Source: Modestobacter sp. VKM Ac-2986 (GTDB taxonomy: Bacteria; Actinomycetota; Actinomycetes; Mycobacteriales; Geodermatophilaceae). From it: 64,000 nt of DNA. This document shows positions 8,375 through 15,751 of this stretch, piece after piece. Position 1 is the stretch's first letter. The number at the start of each line of letters is the position of its first letter. Location: assembly GCF_026967795.1 (NCBI RefSeq), contig NZ_JAPVBH010000002.1:702617-766616 (forward strand), in the 5' to 3' direction. Both the position numbers and the translations under genes were made by a program. The notes beneath the pieces were generated by a model. The model had not been told where the DNA came from. It saw only the letters and a list, made by a program, of their open reading frames with translations, and did no database searches.

Positions 8375-9262
8375 ATGACCACAGCCGAGAAGTCAGGCCA
8401 GTTCCGCCTCGGTGACCGCACGGTGTACCGCATGGGCTACGGCGCGATGCAGCTGTCCGGCCCGCACGTGATGGGCCCGCCGGCCGACCGGGACGGCGCC
8501 GTCGCCCTGCTGCGGCGCGCGGTGGAGCTGGGCGTCGACCACATCGACACCAGCGACTACTACGGCCCGCACGTGACCAACGAGATCATCCGCGAGGCCC
8601 TGCACCCCTACCCCGACGAGCCCACGATCGTCACCAAGGTGGGCGCCCGCCGCACCGAGAAGGGCGGCTGGCCCGAGGCGCTGGGCGCCGACGAGCTGCG
8701 CCAGGCCGTGCACGACAACCTCGACCACCTCGGCGTCGACGCGCTCGACGTGGTCAACCTGCGCATGCCCGGGTTCGCCGAGCCCGTGCAGCGCTCGCTG
8801 GCCGAGCCGATGGAGACACTCGCCGCCCTGCAGCAGGAGGGGCTGGTCAGGCACATCGGCGTCAGCAACGTGACGCTCCAGATGTACGCGGAGGCGAAGT
8901 CGATCGCTCCGGTGGTGTGCGTGCAGAACCACTACAACCTGGTCAACCGCAGCGACGACGCCATGGTCGACGCGCTGGCCCGCGAGGGCATCGCCTACGT
9001 GCCGTTCTGGCCGCTGGGCGGGTTCTCCCCGCTGCAGTCGGCGGCCCTGGAGTCCGTGGCGCGCACCCTGGAGACCACGCCGATGCAGGTGGCGCTGGCC
9101 TGGCTGCTGGCCCGCTCCCCGAACATCCTGCTGATCCCCGGCACGCGGTCGGTGCAGCACCTGGAGCAGAACCTGGAGGCCGGGATGCGCTCGCTGGGTC
9201 CGGTGGAGATGGCGGAGCTGGACCGCATCGGCGGCGACGGCACCCTCGACCCCGACCTCTGA
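8375..9262 (+). CDS. aldo/keto reductase (YdbC-like)
   Basis: A 295-residue NADPH-dependent TIM-barrel reductase. DTSDYYG supplies the Asp and Tyr of the catalytic tetrad and TKVGARR the Lys. Where most family members have a His (..LH..), this one reads DVVNLRMPG, as in the YdbC branch, so the fourth tetrad residue appears replaced. Substrate unknown. The ATG lies 6 nt after TAGGGC, compatible with a leaderless message, though G-rich bases before it could also act as a weak ribosome site. Confidence 0.82.
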   Translation: MTTAEKSGQFRLGDRTVYRMGYGAMQLSGPHVMGPPADRDGAVALLRRAVELGVDHIDTSDYYGPHVTNEIIREALHPYPDEPTIVTKVGARRTEKGGWPEALGADELRQAVHDNLDHLGVDALDVVNLRMPGFAEPVQRSLAEPMETLAALQQEGLVRHIGVSNVTLQMYAEAKSIAPVVCVQNHYNLVNRSDDAMVDALAREGIAYVPFWPLGGFSPLQSAALESVARTLETTPMQVALAWLLARSPNILLIPGTRSVQHLEQNLEAGMRSLGPVEMAELDRIGGDGTLDPDL

Positions 9263-9275
9263 CGAGAGCTCCCGG

Positions 9276-9322
9276 CCGGGTCGGTGCGGAGCGGCGCCCG
9301 CAGCTGCTCCACACCGACCCGG
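9276..9322. terminator. hairpin after the aldo/keto reductase gene
   Basis: Outer arms CCGGGTCGGTG and CACCGACCCGG are perfect (11 bp), and an inner GGAGC/GCTCC pair extends the stem. It starts 14 bp after the stop at 9262. Confidence 0.7.
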
Positions 9323-9490
9323 CGGGGCCGGGTTCACCCGTTCCGGTGACATGCCGGACCGCGTACCGAGAGCCCTGTTCAGCGCCCTGGCCCGCTGTTA
9401 GCTTTCGCCGGGTCCTCCTCCGACGCCGTGGGTGGGCGCCGCGCCGCCCACACCCCCGAGGCGCCTCGGAACGAGAGAGAAGGCAGGAAC

Positions 9491-10468
9491 ATGCCCGGCG
9501 AGAACACCCCGGTGCTGCGGGCCGACGTGGTCATCTGCACCTACACGGACGCCCGCTGGGACCTGCTCGAGCGCGCGGTCGCCTCCGTCCAGACCCAGTC
9601 GGTGGCGCCGGGGAGGATCCTGCTCTGCGTCGACCACAACGACGAGCTCCTCGAGCGCTGCCTGGCCACCTGGGGCCCGGGCACCGACCAGCCGGGGCCG
9701 CCGATCGAGGTCTTCCCGAACCGGTTCGCCGGACGGCTCGGCTCGGCCCGCAACACCGCGGTCGAGCGGGTCACCGCCGAGGTCGTCGCCTTCCTCGACG
9801 ACGACGCCGAGGCGGACCCGACCTGGCTGGAGACCCTCCTGTCGGTCTACGCCGAGGACGGCGCCGTGGCGGTCGGCGGCGCTCCGCTGCCCAACCACCA
9901 GATCGCGCGGCCGGGCTGGTTCCCGTACGAGTTCGACTGGGTGTTCGGCTGCCACTACGTCGGGCTGCCCGAGGTGCGCCAGCCGGTGCGGCACCTGATC
10001 GGGGCGAGCATGTCGGTGCGCACCGACGCCCTGTGGGCGGTCGGCGGCTTCCACTCCGACAAGCACGACGACATGGACCTCTCACACCGGGTCGCCGCAG
10101 CGCACGGCGCGGCTGCCGTCGTCTACGAGCCCAAGGCCCGGATCTACCACGTCGTCCATCCGGAGCGGCTGACCTGGGACTACTTCTGGCGGCGCTGCTA
10201 CACGATCAACCGTGGCAAGGTCCGCGCCTTCGCCGACATGGGGGCGGCGGGCAACATCCGTGCGGAGCTGGAGTTCGCCCGCGCCATGGCGGGCAGCGTG
10301 ACCAGGAAGCTCCTGCGGGCGCTGCGCGGTGACCGTGACGCCGGCGCCCAGGCTGCGGCCATCGTGGGTGGACTGGCCGCCGCCGGCGTCGGACACCTGC
10401 GCGGCCGGCTCGACCTCCGGGCGGGCCGGCTCCCCGCCTCGCTCACCGTCGGCCTCCCCCCGCGGTGA
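9491..10468 (+). CDS. family 2 glycosyltransferase
   Basis: A 325-residue GT-A glycosyltransferase. DVVICTYTDAR opens the nucleotide-sugar binding fold, FLDDDAEADP (residues ~99-108) is the metal-binding DxD region, and HDDMDLSHR holds a second acidic motif near the acceptor site. No membrane anchor is evident, so it probably works at the inner face of the membrane. Start ATG 9491 follows a purine-rich GAGAGAGAAGGCAGG. The last bases overlap the next gene by 4 bp (GTGA), so it is coupled to an unusual GMC oxidoreductase. The sugar and acceptor are unknown. Confidence 0.83.
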   Translation: MPGENTPVLRADVVICTYTDARWDLLERAVASVQTQSVAPGRILLCVDHNDELLERCLATWGPGTDQPGPPIEVFPNRFAGRLGSARNTAVERVTAEVVAFLDDDAEADPTWLETLLSVYAEDGAVAVGGAPLPNHQIARPGWFPYEFDWVFGCHYVGLPEVRQPVRHLIGASMSVRTDALWAVGGFHSDKHDDMDLSHRVAAAHGAAAVVYEPKARIYHVVHPERLTWDYFWRRCYTINRGKVRAFADMGAAGNIRAELEFARAMAGSVTRKLLRALRGDRDAGAQAAAIVGGLAAAGVGHLRGRLDLRAGRLPASLTVGLPPR

Positions 10469-12099
10469 CACCCACCGGTCAGCACCTGGTGATCGGCTCG
10501 GGGGCGTCGGCCGCGATGGTGGCCTGGACGCTCGCCCGTCGCGGGGAGCAGGTGACGGTGCTCGACCTGGGCAGCCGACTGGACGCCTCCCGCACCGCAG
10601 CGCTGGAGCGGATGAGCTCCCGGGACGAGTCGTCCTGGGACCCGTCGGACCTGCAGCTGGTCACCGACCGGGCCGCCGGCGGCGGCCGCGCGGTACCGCA
10701 GAAGCGCGTCTACGGGTCGGACCACCCGTTCCGCGACCTCGGGCAGGTCGCCGGCATCAGTGGCGGCCGACCGGACACGAACACCGACGTCGTCTCCTCG
10801 GCCTACGGCGGGTTCACCAACCTCTGGGGCGCGCAGGTCATGCCGTTCTCCCCGGGCACCTTCCGGGACTGGCCGATCTCCTGGGCCGAGATGGAACCGC
10901 ACTACCGGGCAGCCCTCGAGCAGGTCCCGCTGGCTGCTGAGGCCGACGACCTGGCCGAGGCGTTCCCCCTGCTCGCCGCCCGGTCCGGACTGCCCCCACT
11001 GGCACCCCGGACCGAGGCGGTGCTCCAGCGGTACGCCGTCCACCGTGCGGCGCTGCGCGCCCGCGGCGTGACCGTCGGGCGCGCGCGGTTGGGCTTCCGA
11101 GCCAACGACTGCACCCGGTGTGGACTGTGCATGACCGGGTGCCCGCACGGGCTGATCTACAGCGCCTCCCAGACCATGGACCAGGTGCGCCGACTGCCGA
11201 ACGTCCGCTACGTCGGCGGCGTGCTGGTCGAGGAGATCGGGCAGGACCACCGGGGGGCGGTGGCCCGGTTCCGTGAGCTGGCCAGCGGGGCACGATCAGA
11301 GCTCCACGCCGACCGGTTGTTCGTCGCCGCCGGGGCCGTCGGCACCACCCGGCTCGTGCTGGGCTCGCTGCCGGGACCGCCGACCAGCGTGCGCATGGCG
11401 GAGTCCCGCCAGTTCGTCGTGCCCTTCCTCTCTCGTCGCGGCGTGGCCGATCCCCGCCGTCCGGACGCACGGGACTTCACGCTCAACCAGTTCAACGTGC
11501 TGCTGTCCTTCGACGAGCAGGACGTCGACACCGCGCACGTGCACTGCTATCCCTACAACCCGGCGTTCCTCGACGCCCTGCCTTCCCCACTGCGCCACCC
11601 GGCGCTGTCCCGGCTGTCGACCGAGGCACTCCGCCGGCTCACGGTCGGCTTCGGCTACCTGCCCTCGTGGGCTTCACCGTCGATCCGGGTGACCGCCCGC
11701 CGCGGTACCGGCGGACTGCCCGCGCTGGACCTCGTGCCCGAGGAGGACGGCAAGCGACCGGCCCTGCTCGGTCCCACGCTGCGCCGACTGGCACGGGCGG
11801 CGCCGGCGCTGGACCTGTGGCCGCTGCTGACCCACGTCTCGGTGAGCGGCGCCGGCAAGAGCTACCACTTCGGCTCGACCTTCCCCCACCGGGCGCCGGG
11901 CACCCCGGGTGGGACGGACCGGTGGGGCCGGCTGCCGGAGTGGGACCGGGTCCACCTGGTGGACGGATCGGTGCTCCCGACCCTCGCCTCGACGACGTTC
12001 ACCCTCACCGTGATGGCCAACGCCACCCGGATCGCCACCGAGGTCGTCGACGGCCGGGCGCCGAGCGTGGTGTCGACGTCCGCGGAGTCGACCCGCTGA
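10465..12099 (+). CDS. GMC-family flavin oxidoreductase with a ferredoxin-like cysteine cluster
   Basis: A 544-residue flavoprotein. VIGSGASAAMVAWTL (residues ~9-23) is the FAD dinucleotide motif, and the C-terminus has VHLVDGSVLPTLASTTFTLTVMAN as in GMC_oxred_C proteins. In the middle (residues ~216-227) lies CTRCGLCMTGCP, a CX2CX2CX3CP pattern expected to bind a 4Fe-4S cluster. Such fusions occur among GMC-like dehydrogenases that pass electrons to other carriers. It starts with GTG on the stop of the glycosyltransferase. Modification of a sugar or glycolipid made by that enzyme is an inference from the coupling only. Confidence 0.8.
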   Translation: MTPTGQHLVIGSGASAAMVAWTLARRGEQVTVLDLGSRLDASRTAALERMSSRDESSWDPSDLQLVTDRAAGGGRAVPQKRVYGSDHPFRDLGQVAGISGGRPDTNTDVVSSAYGGFTNLWGAQVMPFSPGTFRDWPISWAEMEPHYRAALEQVPLAAEADDLAEAFPLLAARSGLPPLAPRTEAVLQRYAVHRAALRARGVTVGRARLGFRANDCTRCGLCMTGCPHGLIYSASQTMDQVRRLPNVRYVGGVLVEEIGQDHRGAVARFRELASGARSELHADRLFVAAGAVGTTRLVLGSLPGPPTSVRMAESRQFVVPFLSRRGVADPRRPDARDFTLNQFNVLLSFDEQDVDTAHVHCYPYNPAFLDALPSPLRHPALSRLSTEALRRLTVGFGYLPSWASPSIRVTARRGTGGLPALDLVPEEDGKRPALLGPTLRRLARAAPALDLWPLLTHVSVSGAGKSYHFGSTFPHRAPGTPGGTDRWGRLPEWDRVHLVDGSVLPTLASTTFTLTVMANATRIATEVVDGRAPSVVSTSAESTR

Positions 12100-12102
12100 C
12101 CC

Positions 12103-12155
12103 GAGGACCCCTCCCGACCGCCGGCGCGCCCAGAGCGGTGGCGGGAGGAGGTCCT
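12103..12155. terminator. bidirectional hairpin between convergent genes
   Basis: GAGGACC pairs with GGTCCTC and CCTCCCG with CGGGAGG, with further pairing inside. It spans the gap between the GMC oxidoreductase and the ABC-F gene and reaches the stop codon of the latter. Confidence 0.65.
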
Positions 12156-13774
12156 CAGCGGGCGCGCTGGACCCGGCCCTCGTCGAAGACCGGCTCGAGC
12201 GTCTCGCGCACCCGGCCGTCGGAGCCGAAGACGAGGAACCGGTCGAACGTGCGGGCGAACCAGCGGTCGTGGGTCACCGTGATCACCGTGCCGTCGAAGG
12301 CACCGATCGCGGCCTCCAGCGACTCCGCGCTCAGCACGTCGAGGTTGTCGGTGGGCTCGTCCAGCAACAGGAGCGTCGCCCCGGACAGCTCCAGCAGCAG
12401 CACCTGGAACCGCGCCTGCTGCCCGCCGGACAGCGACCGGAACAGCTGGTCGCCCGAGGGCGCGAGGCCGTAGCGGCGCAGCGTGGCCATCGCCCTGCCC
12501 CGGTCGACGCCGGGCCGGTCGCCCTCGCCGCGCCACAGCAGGTCGACCAGGGTCTCGTCCAGCCACTCCGGGTGGGCGTGGGTCTGGGCGAAGAACCCGG
12601 GGACGACGCGGGACCCCAGCCGCCAGCCGCCGGTGTGGGCGACGTCCTGGCCGGCCAGCAGCCGCAGGAAGTGCGACTTGCCCGCACCGTTGGAGCCCAG
12701 CACCGCGACCCGGTCGCCGTACTCGATCTCCACGTCGAAGGGCTTCATCAGGCCGGTGAGCTCCAGCTGCTCGGCCATCACCACCCGGACGCCGGTGCGA
12801 CCGCCGCGCAGCCGCATCTGCACCTGCTGCTCCGGCGGCCGCTCCGGGGGCGGGCCGGCGGCCTCGTACTTGGCCAGCCGGGTCTGCATGGCGTGGTAGC
12901 GCGCGGCCATGTCGGGTGAGTTCTTGGCCAGCTGCTGCATCGTGCGGGTCAGGTCGATGAGCCGCTCGTGCTCCTCGTCCCAGCGTCGGCGCAGGTCGGC
13001 CATCCGCTCGTGCCGGGCCGCGCGCGCCGCGGGGTAGGCCGCCCAGTTGCCGGCGTGCACCCACGCCGTCCCGCCCTCGACGGTGACGACCCGGTCGGCG
13101 ACCCGGTCCAGCAGCTCCCGGTCGTGGGTGACGAACAGGACGGTCTTGCGGGTCTCCAGCAGCCGCTCCTCCAGCCACCGCTTGCCCGGGACGTCGAGGT
13201 AGTTGTCCGGCTCGTCGAGCAGCAGCACCTGGTCGGGCCCGCGCAGCAGGCACTCCAGCGCCAGCCGCTTCTGCTCTCCGCCGGAGAGGCTGTTGAGCCC
13301 GCGGTACTTGCAGTTCTCGTACGGGACGCCGAGGGCCGCGACCGTGACGGTGTCCCAGGTGACCTCGACGTCGTAGCCGCCGACGTCGCCCCAGGTGGCC
13401 AGCGCGTTGGCGTAGGTCATCTGGGTGGGCTCGTCGTCGGCCTCCATCATGGCCAGCTCGGCGGCCTCGACGGCGTCCCAGGCGGCGCGGACGGCGGGCG
13501 GCGCGAGGTCGACGAGGAAGCGCTGCACCGTGGTGTCGTCGCGGACCGAGCCGATGAACTGGCGCATGATGCCCAGCCCGCCGACGAGGGCGACCGAGCC
13601 GGCGTCGGGCACCAGGTCGCCGCTGATGATCCGCAGCATCGTGGTCTTGCCCGCGCCGTTCTCCCCGACCAGCGCGGCGATCGCGCCTTCACCGACCCGG
13701 AAGGCCACGTCGTCGAGCAGCACCCGCCCGTCGGGGAGGGTGAACCGGACACCGGTGACGTCGAGGTACCCCAT
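12155..13774 (-). CDS. ABC-F family ATPase
   Basis: A 539-residue protein with two ATPase domains and no membrane spans. Domain 1 shows GENGAGKTT, LSGGEQKRL and LLLDEPDNYLD; domain 2 shows GSNGAGKSH, LSGGQQARF and LLLDEPTDNLD. The charged linker between them (residues ~240-320) is the ABC-F P-site tip region. Family members act on the ribosome as translation factors (EttA-like) or antibiotic-protection proteins; which applies here cannot be told from the sequence. The ATG at 13774 has GGGAGGATGGGGG upstream. Confidence 0.85.
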   Translation of the reverse strand: MGYLDVTGVRFTLPDGRVLLDDVAFRVGEGAIAALVGENGAGKTTMLRIISGDLVPDAGSVALVGGLGIMRQFIGSVRDDTTVQRFLVDLAPPAVRAAWDAVEAAELAMMEADDEPTQMTYANALATWGDVGGYDVEVTWDTVTVAALGVPYENCKYRGLNSLSGGEQKRLALECLLRGPDQVLLLDEPDNYLDVPGKRWLEERLLETRKTVLFVTHDRELLDRVADRVVTVEGGTAWVHAGNWAAYPAARAARHERMADLRRRWDEEHERLIDLTRTMQQLAKNSPDMAARYHAMQTRLAKYEAAGPPPERPPEQQVQMRLRGGRTGVRVVMAEQLELTGLMKPFDVEIEYGDRVAVLGSNGAGKSHFLRLLAGQDVAHTGGWRLGSRVVPGFFAQTHAHPEWLDETLVDLLWRGEGDRPGVDRGRAMATLRRYGLAPSGDQLFRSLSGGQQARFQVLLLELSGATLLLLDEPTDNLDVLSAESLEAAIGAFDGTVITVTHDRWFARTFDRFLVFGSDGRVRETLEPVFDEGRVQRAR

Positions 13775-13815
13775 GCCCCCATCCTCCCGGACGGGGCGGA
13801 CAGCGCCGACCACCT

Positions 13816-13887
13816 GCCGAGTGGGCAGTTGCCGCCGTCCCGGGCGGCGCGTCCTGCCGTGTCGGCGACCGCACGTGCCCACTCGGC
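13816..13887. repeat. 72-bp cloverleaf-capable repeat, copy 1
   Basis: Terminal inverted arms GCCGAGTGGGCA and TGCCCACTCGGC (12 bp, perfect) enclose two small hairpins, GCCGCC...GGCGGC and GCCG-TGT-CGGC. It is 70/72 identical to the copy at 15094-15165 and lies 41 bp upstream of the ABC-F start. It resembles REP or MITE-like intergenic repeats. No transposase is nearby. Confidence 0.8.
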
Positions 13888-13907
13888 GGGCGCGGTGCGC
13901 AGGCGGG

Positions 13908-13997
13908 TCACAGCACCGAGCCCAGGAGCACCGCGCCAGCGGCCAGCAGCACCGCGGCCACGATGGTCCCGGCCACCAGTCGCTGACGACGTCGTCA
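13908..13997 (-). pseudogene. decayed copy of the 39-residue membrane peptide gene
   Basis: About 90 bp aligns, with some nine mismatches, to the small membrane peptide gene at 15615-15734. The hydrophobic C-terminal stretch is still readable (AAVLLAAGAVLLGSVL), but an in-frame TGA interrupts the basic N-terminal segment and the promoter/start portion is gone. Only a 22-residue remnant from an internal GTG could be made. It follows repeat copy 1 just as the intact gene lies beyond repeat copy 2. Confidence 0.6.
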
Positions 13998-14034
13998 GTC
14001 CGCGTCAGACCTGATCAACAGCCGGAGGTCCCGA

Positions 14035-14040
14035 TAGCGT
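14035..14040 (+). promoter_or_regulatory. -10 box TAGCGT of a leaderless promoter
   Basis: TAGCGT lies 7 nt before the GTG at 14048, the spacing seen for leaderless actinobacterial messages. A GGAGG 17-22 nt upstream of the GTG is too far to act as its ribosome site. Confidence 0.5.
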
Positions 14041-14047
14041 CGTCGTC

Positions 14048-14605
14048 GTGGAGCTCCCCCGGCGCAGGCGGTCGCGGTCGGAGCCGGTGCGGGCCCCTCA
14101 GCCAGTGACCGAGTTCGTCGGCGGCTGGATTGCCGGCCCCGAGGAGTTCCCCTACGAGTTCGACGACGGGACCGGCGAGCACGTCCCCGTCCACCTGATG
14201 GAGTTCACCAGCGTCGAGTACCGCGTGCACCCACCGAGGTTGACCCTCCGGTTCGCCTACGGCATCCCCAGGACGCCGACCGAGGGACTCGGTGCTCCGT
14301 TCGCCGTGTTCGAGTTCCACGACGTGCAGATCTGGCAGTGGGAGGACGACCATGACCTCTTCGACGTGCCGGAGGACGTCCGCGGTCAGGTGGAGTCGTT
14401 CGACTGGTACGAGCCGACGAACACCTACGACCTGCACGCCATCAACACCCGGCTGCTCTTCTCGGCCCGACGGCTGGTCGTACGCGTGGAGCCGGCAGTC
14501 CACTGGGTCGCCCGGGACACCACGGTCAGCAGCGTCGCGCCGGCCGTCAGCGAGGTCGACGGTCCTGACGACCAGCCGCTGCGAGACCCGGGACGCGGCC
14601 GGTGA
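14048..14605 (+). CDS. uncharacterised protein, paralogue A of a tandem pair
   Basis: A 185-residue soluble protein of no family I recognise. After a basic N-terminus it has GPEEFPYEFDDG, PRLTLRFAYG, VQIWQWEDDHDLFDVPEDVRGQV and DLHAINTRLLFSARRLVVRVEP. The alternating hydrophobic/polar pattern suggests beta-strands with an acidic-aromatic central segment. The next gene encodes a clear paralogue and starts on this gene's stop (GTGA overlap), so this is an operon born by tandem duplication. The last ~20 residues (after VHW) have no counterpart in the partner. Function unknown. Confidence 0.75.
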   Translation: MELPRRRRSRSEPVRAPQPVTEFVGGWIAGPEEFPYEFDDGTGEHVPVHLMEFTSVEYRVHPPRLTLRFAYGIPRTPTEGLGAPFAVFEFHDVQIWQWEDDHDLFDVPEDVRGQVESFDWYEPTNTYDLHAINTRLLFSARRLVVRVEPAVHWVARDTTVSSVAPAVSEVDGPDDQPLRDPGRGR

Positions 14606-15102
14606 CCGACCGGCGGACGCCGGGCTGGAAAGGGTGGCCAGCCTGGACCAGGCGCGGACGTCGAGCCCGCCGTCGGCCGCAGCCGGCCCAGCTGCCGCCG
14701 GAGTTCGTGGGCGTGGCACCCATCTCGGCCGGCTTCCCCTACCAGTTCTCGACCGCTGACGGCGTCCCTGTGCGGCTGCACGACATGCAGTTCATCGGTC
14801 TCCATCGCCGGGTCCGGCCACCGACGCTGACCCTGCGCTTCCGCTACGACGACCCGGACTGGACGCCGCCGGAGGCAGTGGCCACGCCGGTCGCCGTCTT
14901 CGCGTTCCTCGGCGTGCAGATCTGGCAGTGGGAGGACGACCACGACCTGTTCGAGGTGCCGGACGACGTCCGCGGCCAGGTCGGCACCTTCGACTGGCAC
15001 GCCCCGACCAGCACGTTCAGCCTGGAGACCATCAACACGACGCTGTTCTTCTCCGCTGACCGGCTCACCGTCCACCTGGAGCCGCTGCCGCCGGCCGAGT
15101 GA
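14602..15102 (+). CDS. uncharacterised protein, paralogue B of a tandem pair
   Basis: A 166-residue protein aligned along most of its length with paralogue A: same FPYQF start, PPTLTLRFRYDDP, VQIWQWEDDHDLFEVPDDVRGQV and ETINTTLFFSADRLTVHLEP. It starts with GTG overlapping the stop of A. Its N-terminus is rich in Arg and Trp and carries no signal peptide. The stop codon TGA lies inside the left arm of the 72-bp repeat at 15094, so insertion of that element probably set the present C-terminus. Function unknown. Confidence 0.75.
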   Translation: MTDRRTPGWKGWPAWTRRGRRARRRPQPAQLPPEFVGVAPISAGFPYQFSTADGVPVRLHDMQFIGLHRRVRPPTLTLRFRYDDPDWTPPEAVATPVAVFAFLGVQIWQWEDDHDLFEVPDDVRGQVGTFDWHAPTSTFSLETINTTLFFSADRLTVHLEPLPPAE

Positions 15103-15165
15103 GCAGTTGCCGCCGTCCCGGGCGGCGCGTCCTGCCGTGTCGGCGACCGCAAGTGCCCACTCGGC
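15094..15165. repeat. 72-bp cloverleaf-capable repeat, copy 2
   Basis: Same length and boundaries as the copy at 13816-13887, with two differences (G to A in the left arm, C to A before the right arm). The left-arm change is part of the TGA that ends paralogue B. It lies between convergent genes and may also serve as a terminator. Confidence 0.8.
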
Positions 15166-15181
15166 GGGGGGGGGACGGCGG

Positions 15182-15613
15182 TCAGCCGCAGTAGCTGTTG
15201 CGCCCGTCGGCGGTGCTGGCGACGGCGTCCCGCACGAGCTGGTCCAGCGCGACGGTGTCGACCCGGTCGAGCGAGGTGAACCGGATGCAGCTCCTGCCGC
15301 ACGAGACCCGGCCCAGCTGCGCCGCCCGGGACTCCGCGAGGTACTGCCCGTCGACGACGGCGCACACGTAAAGGGACAGGTGCCGCTTCTGCGCCGCCAG
15401 CGCGATCAGCGGCCACGTCGTGGTCTCCTCCGCCGACCGGGGCCGGTAGGGCATCAGCCCGTACCCGAGCATCCGCCCCGACCCGACCGCGACCAGCTGG
15501 CGGTCGATGCCCGGCGCCGCCGCCTGGACCAGCGCGTCGACCCGGCGGAGCTCACCGGCGCGGTCACCGGCAGCGGCGAACCAGGCGTCGACGTCCGCCT
15601 GGTCGGGGTCCAC
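15182..15613 (-). CDS. DUF1801 (YdhG-like) protein
   Basis: A 143-residue protein of the DUF1801/YdhG family, structurally related to the iron-chaperone-like proteins described in Bacillus. Family features are ADVDAWFAAAG at the start, GYGLMPYRPRSAEETTTWPLIALAAQKRHLSLY in the middle (first GY and the later AAQKRHLSLY are diagnostic), and CIRFTSLDRVD near the end. It starts with GTG 1 bp after the stop of the small membrane peptide gene, with TGAGG at the junction, so the two are co-translated. The biochemical role is not established. Confidence 0.75.
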   Translation of the reverse strand: MDPDQADVDAWFAAAGDRAGELRRVDALVQAAAPGIDRQLVAVGSGRMLGYGLMPYRPRSAEETTTWPLIALAAQKRHLSLYVCAVVDGQYLAESRAAQLGRVSCGRSCIRFTSLDRVDTVALDQLVRDAVASTADGRNSYCG

Positions 15614-15614
15614 C

Positions 15615-15734
15615 TCAGAGCACCGAGCCCAGGAGCACGGCGCCGGCGGCCAGCAGCATCGCGGCCACGATGATCCCGGCGACCAGCCGCTGACGACGTC
15701 GTCCGTCCGGCCCCAGGTTGCCCATCCCCATCAC
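15615..15734 (-). CDS. 39-residue single-span membrane peptide
   Basis: A short gene: basic N-terminal segment (GPDGRRRQR) followed by one hydrophobic helix (LVAGIIVAAMLLAAGAVLL). The GTG at 15734 lies exactly 7 nt after TACCGT, so a leaderless message is likely; the ATG at 15731 or 15725 is a possible alternative. The stop is 1 bp before the DUF1801 start. That arrangement, the promoter and the existence of a recognisable second copy at 13908 support a real gene. Function unknown. Confidence 0.6.
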   Translation of the reverse strand: MMGMGNLGPDGRRRQRLVAGIIVAAMLLAAGAVLLGSVL

Positions 15735-15751
15735 GGGGGCAACGGTAGTGC

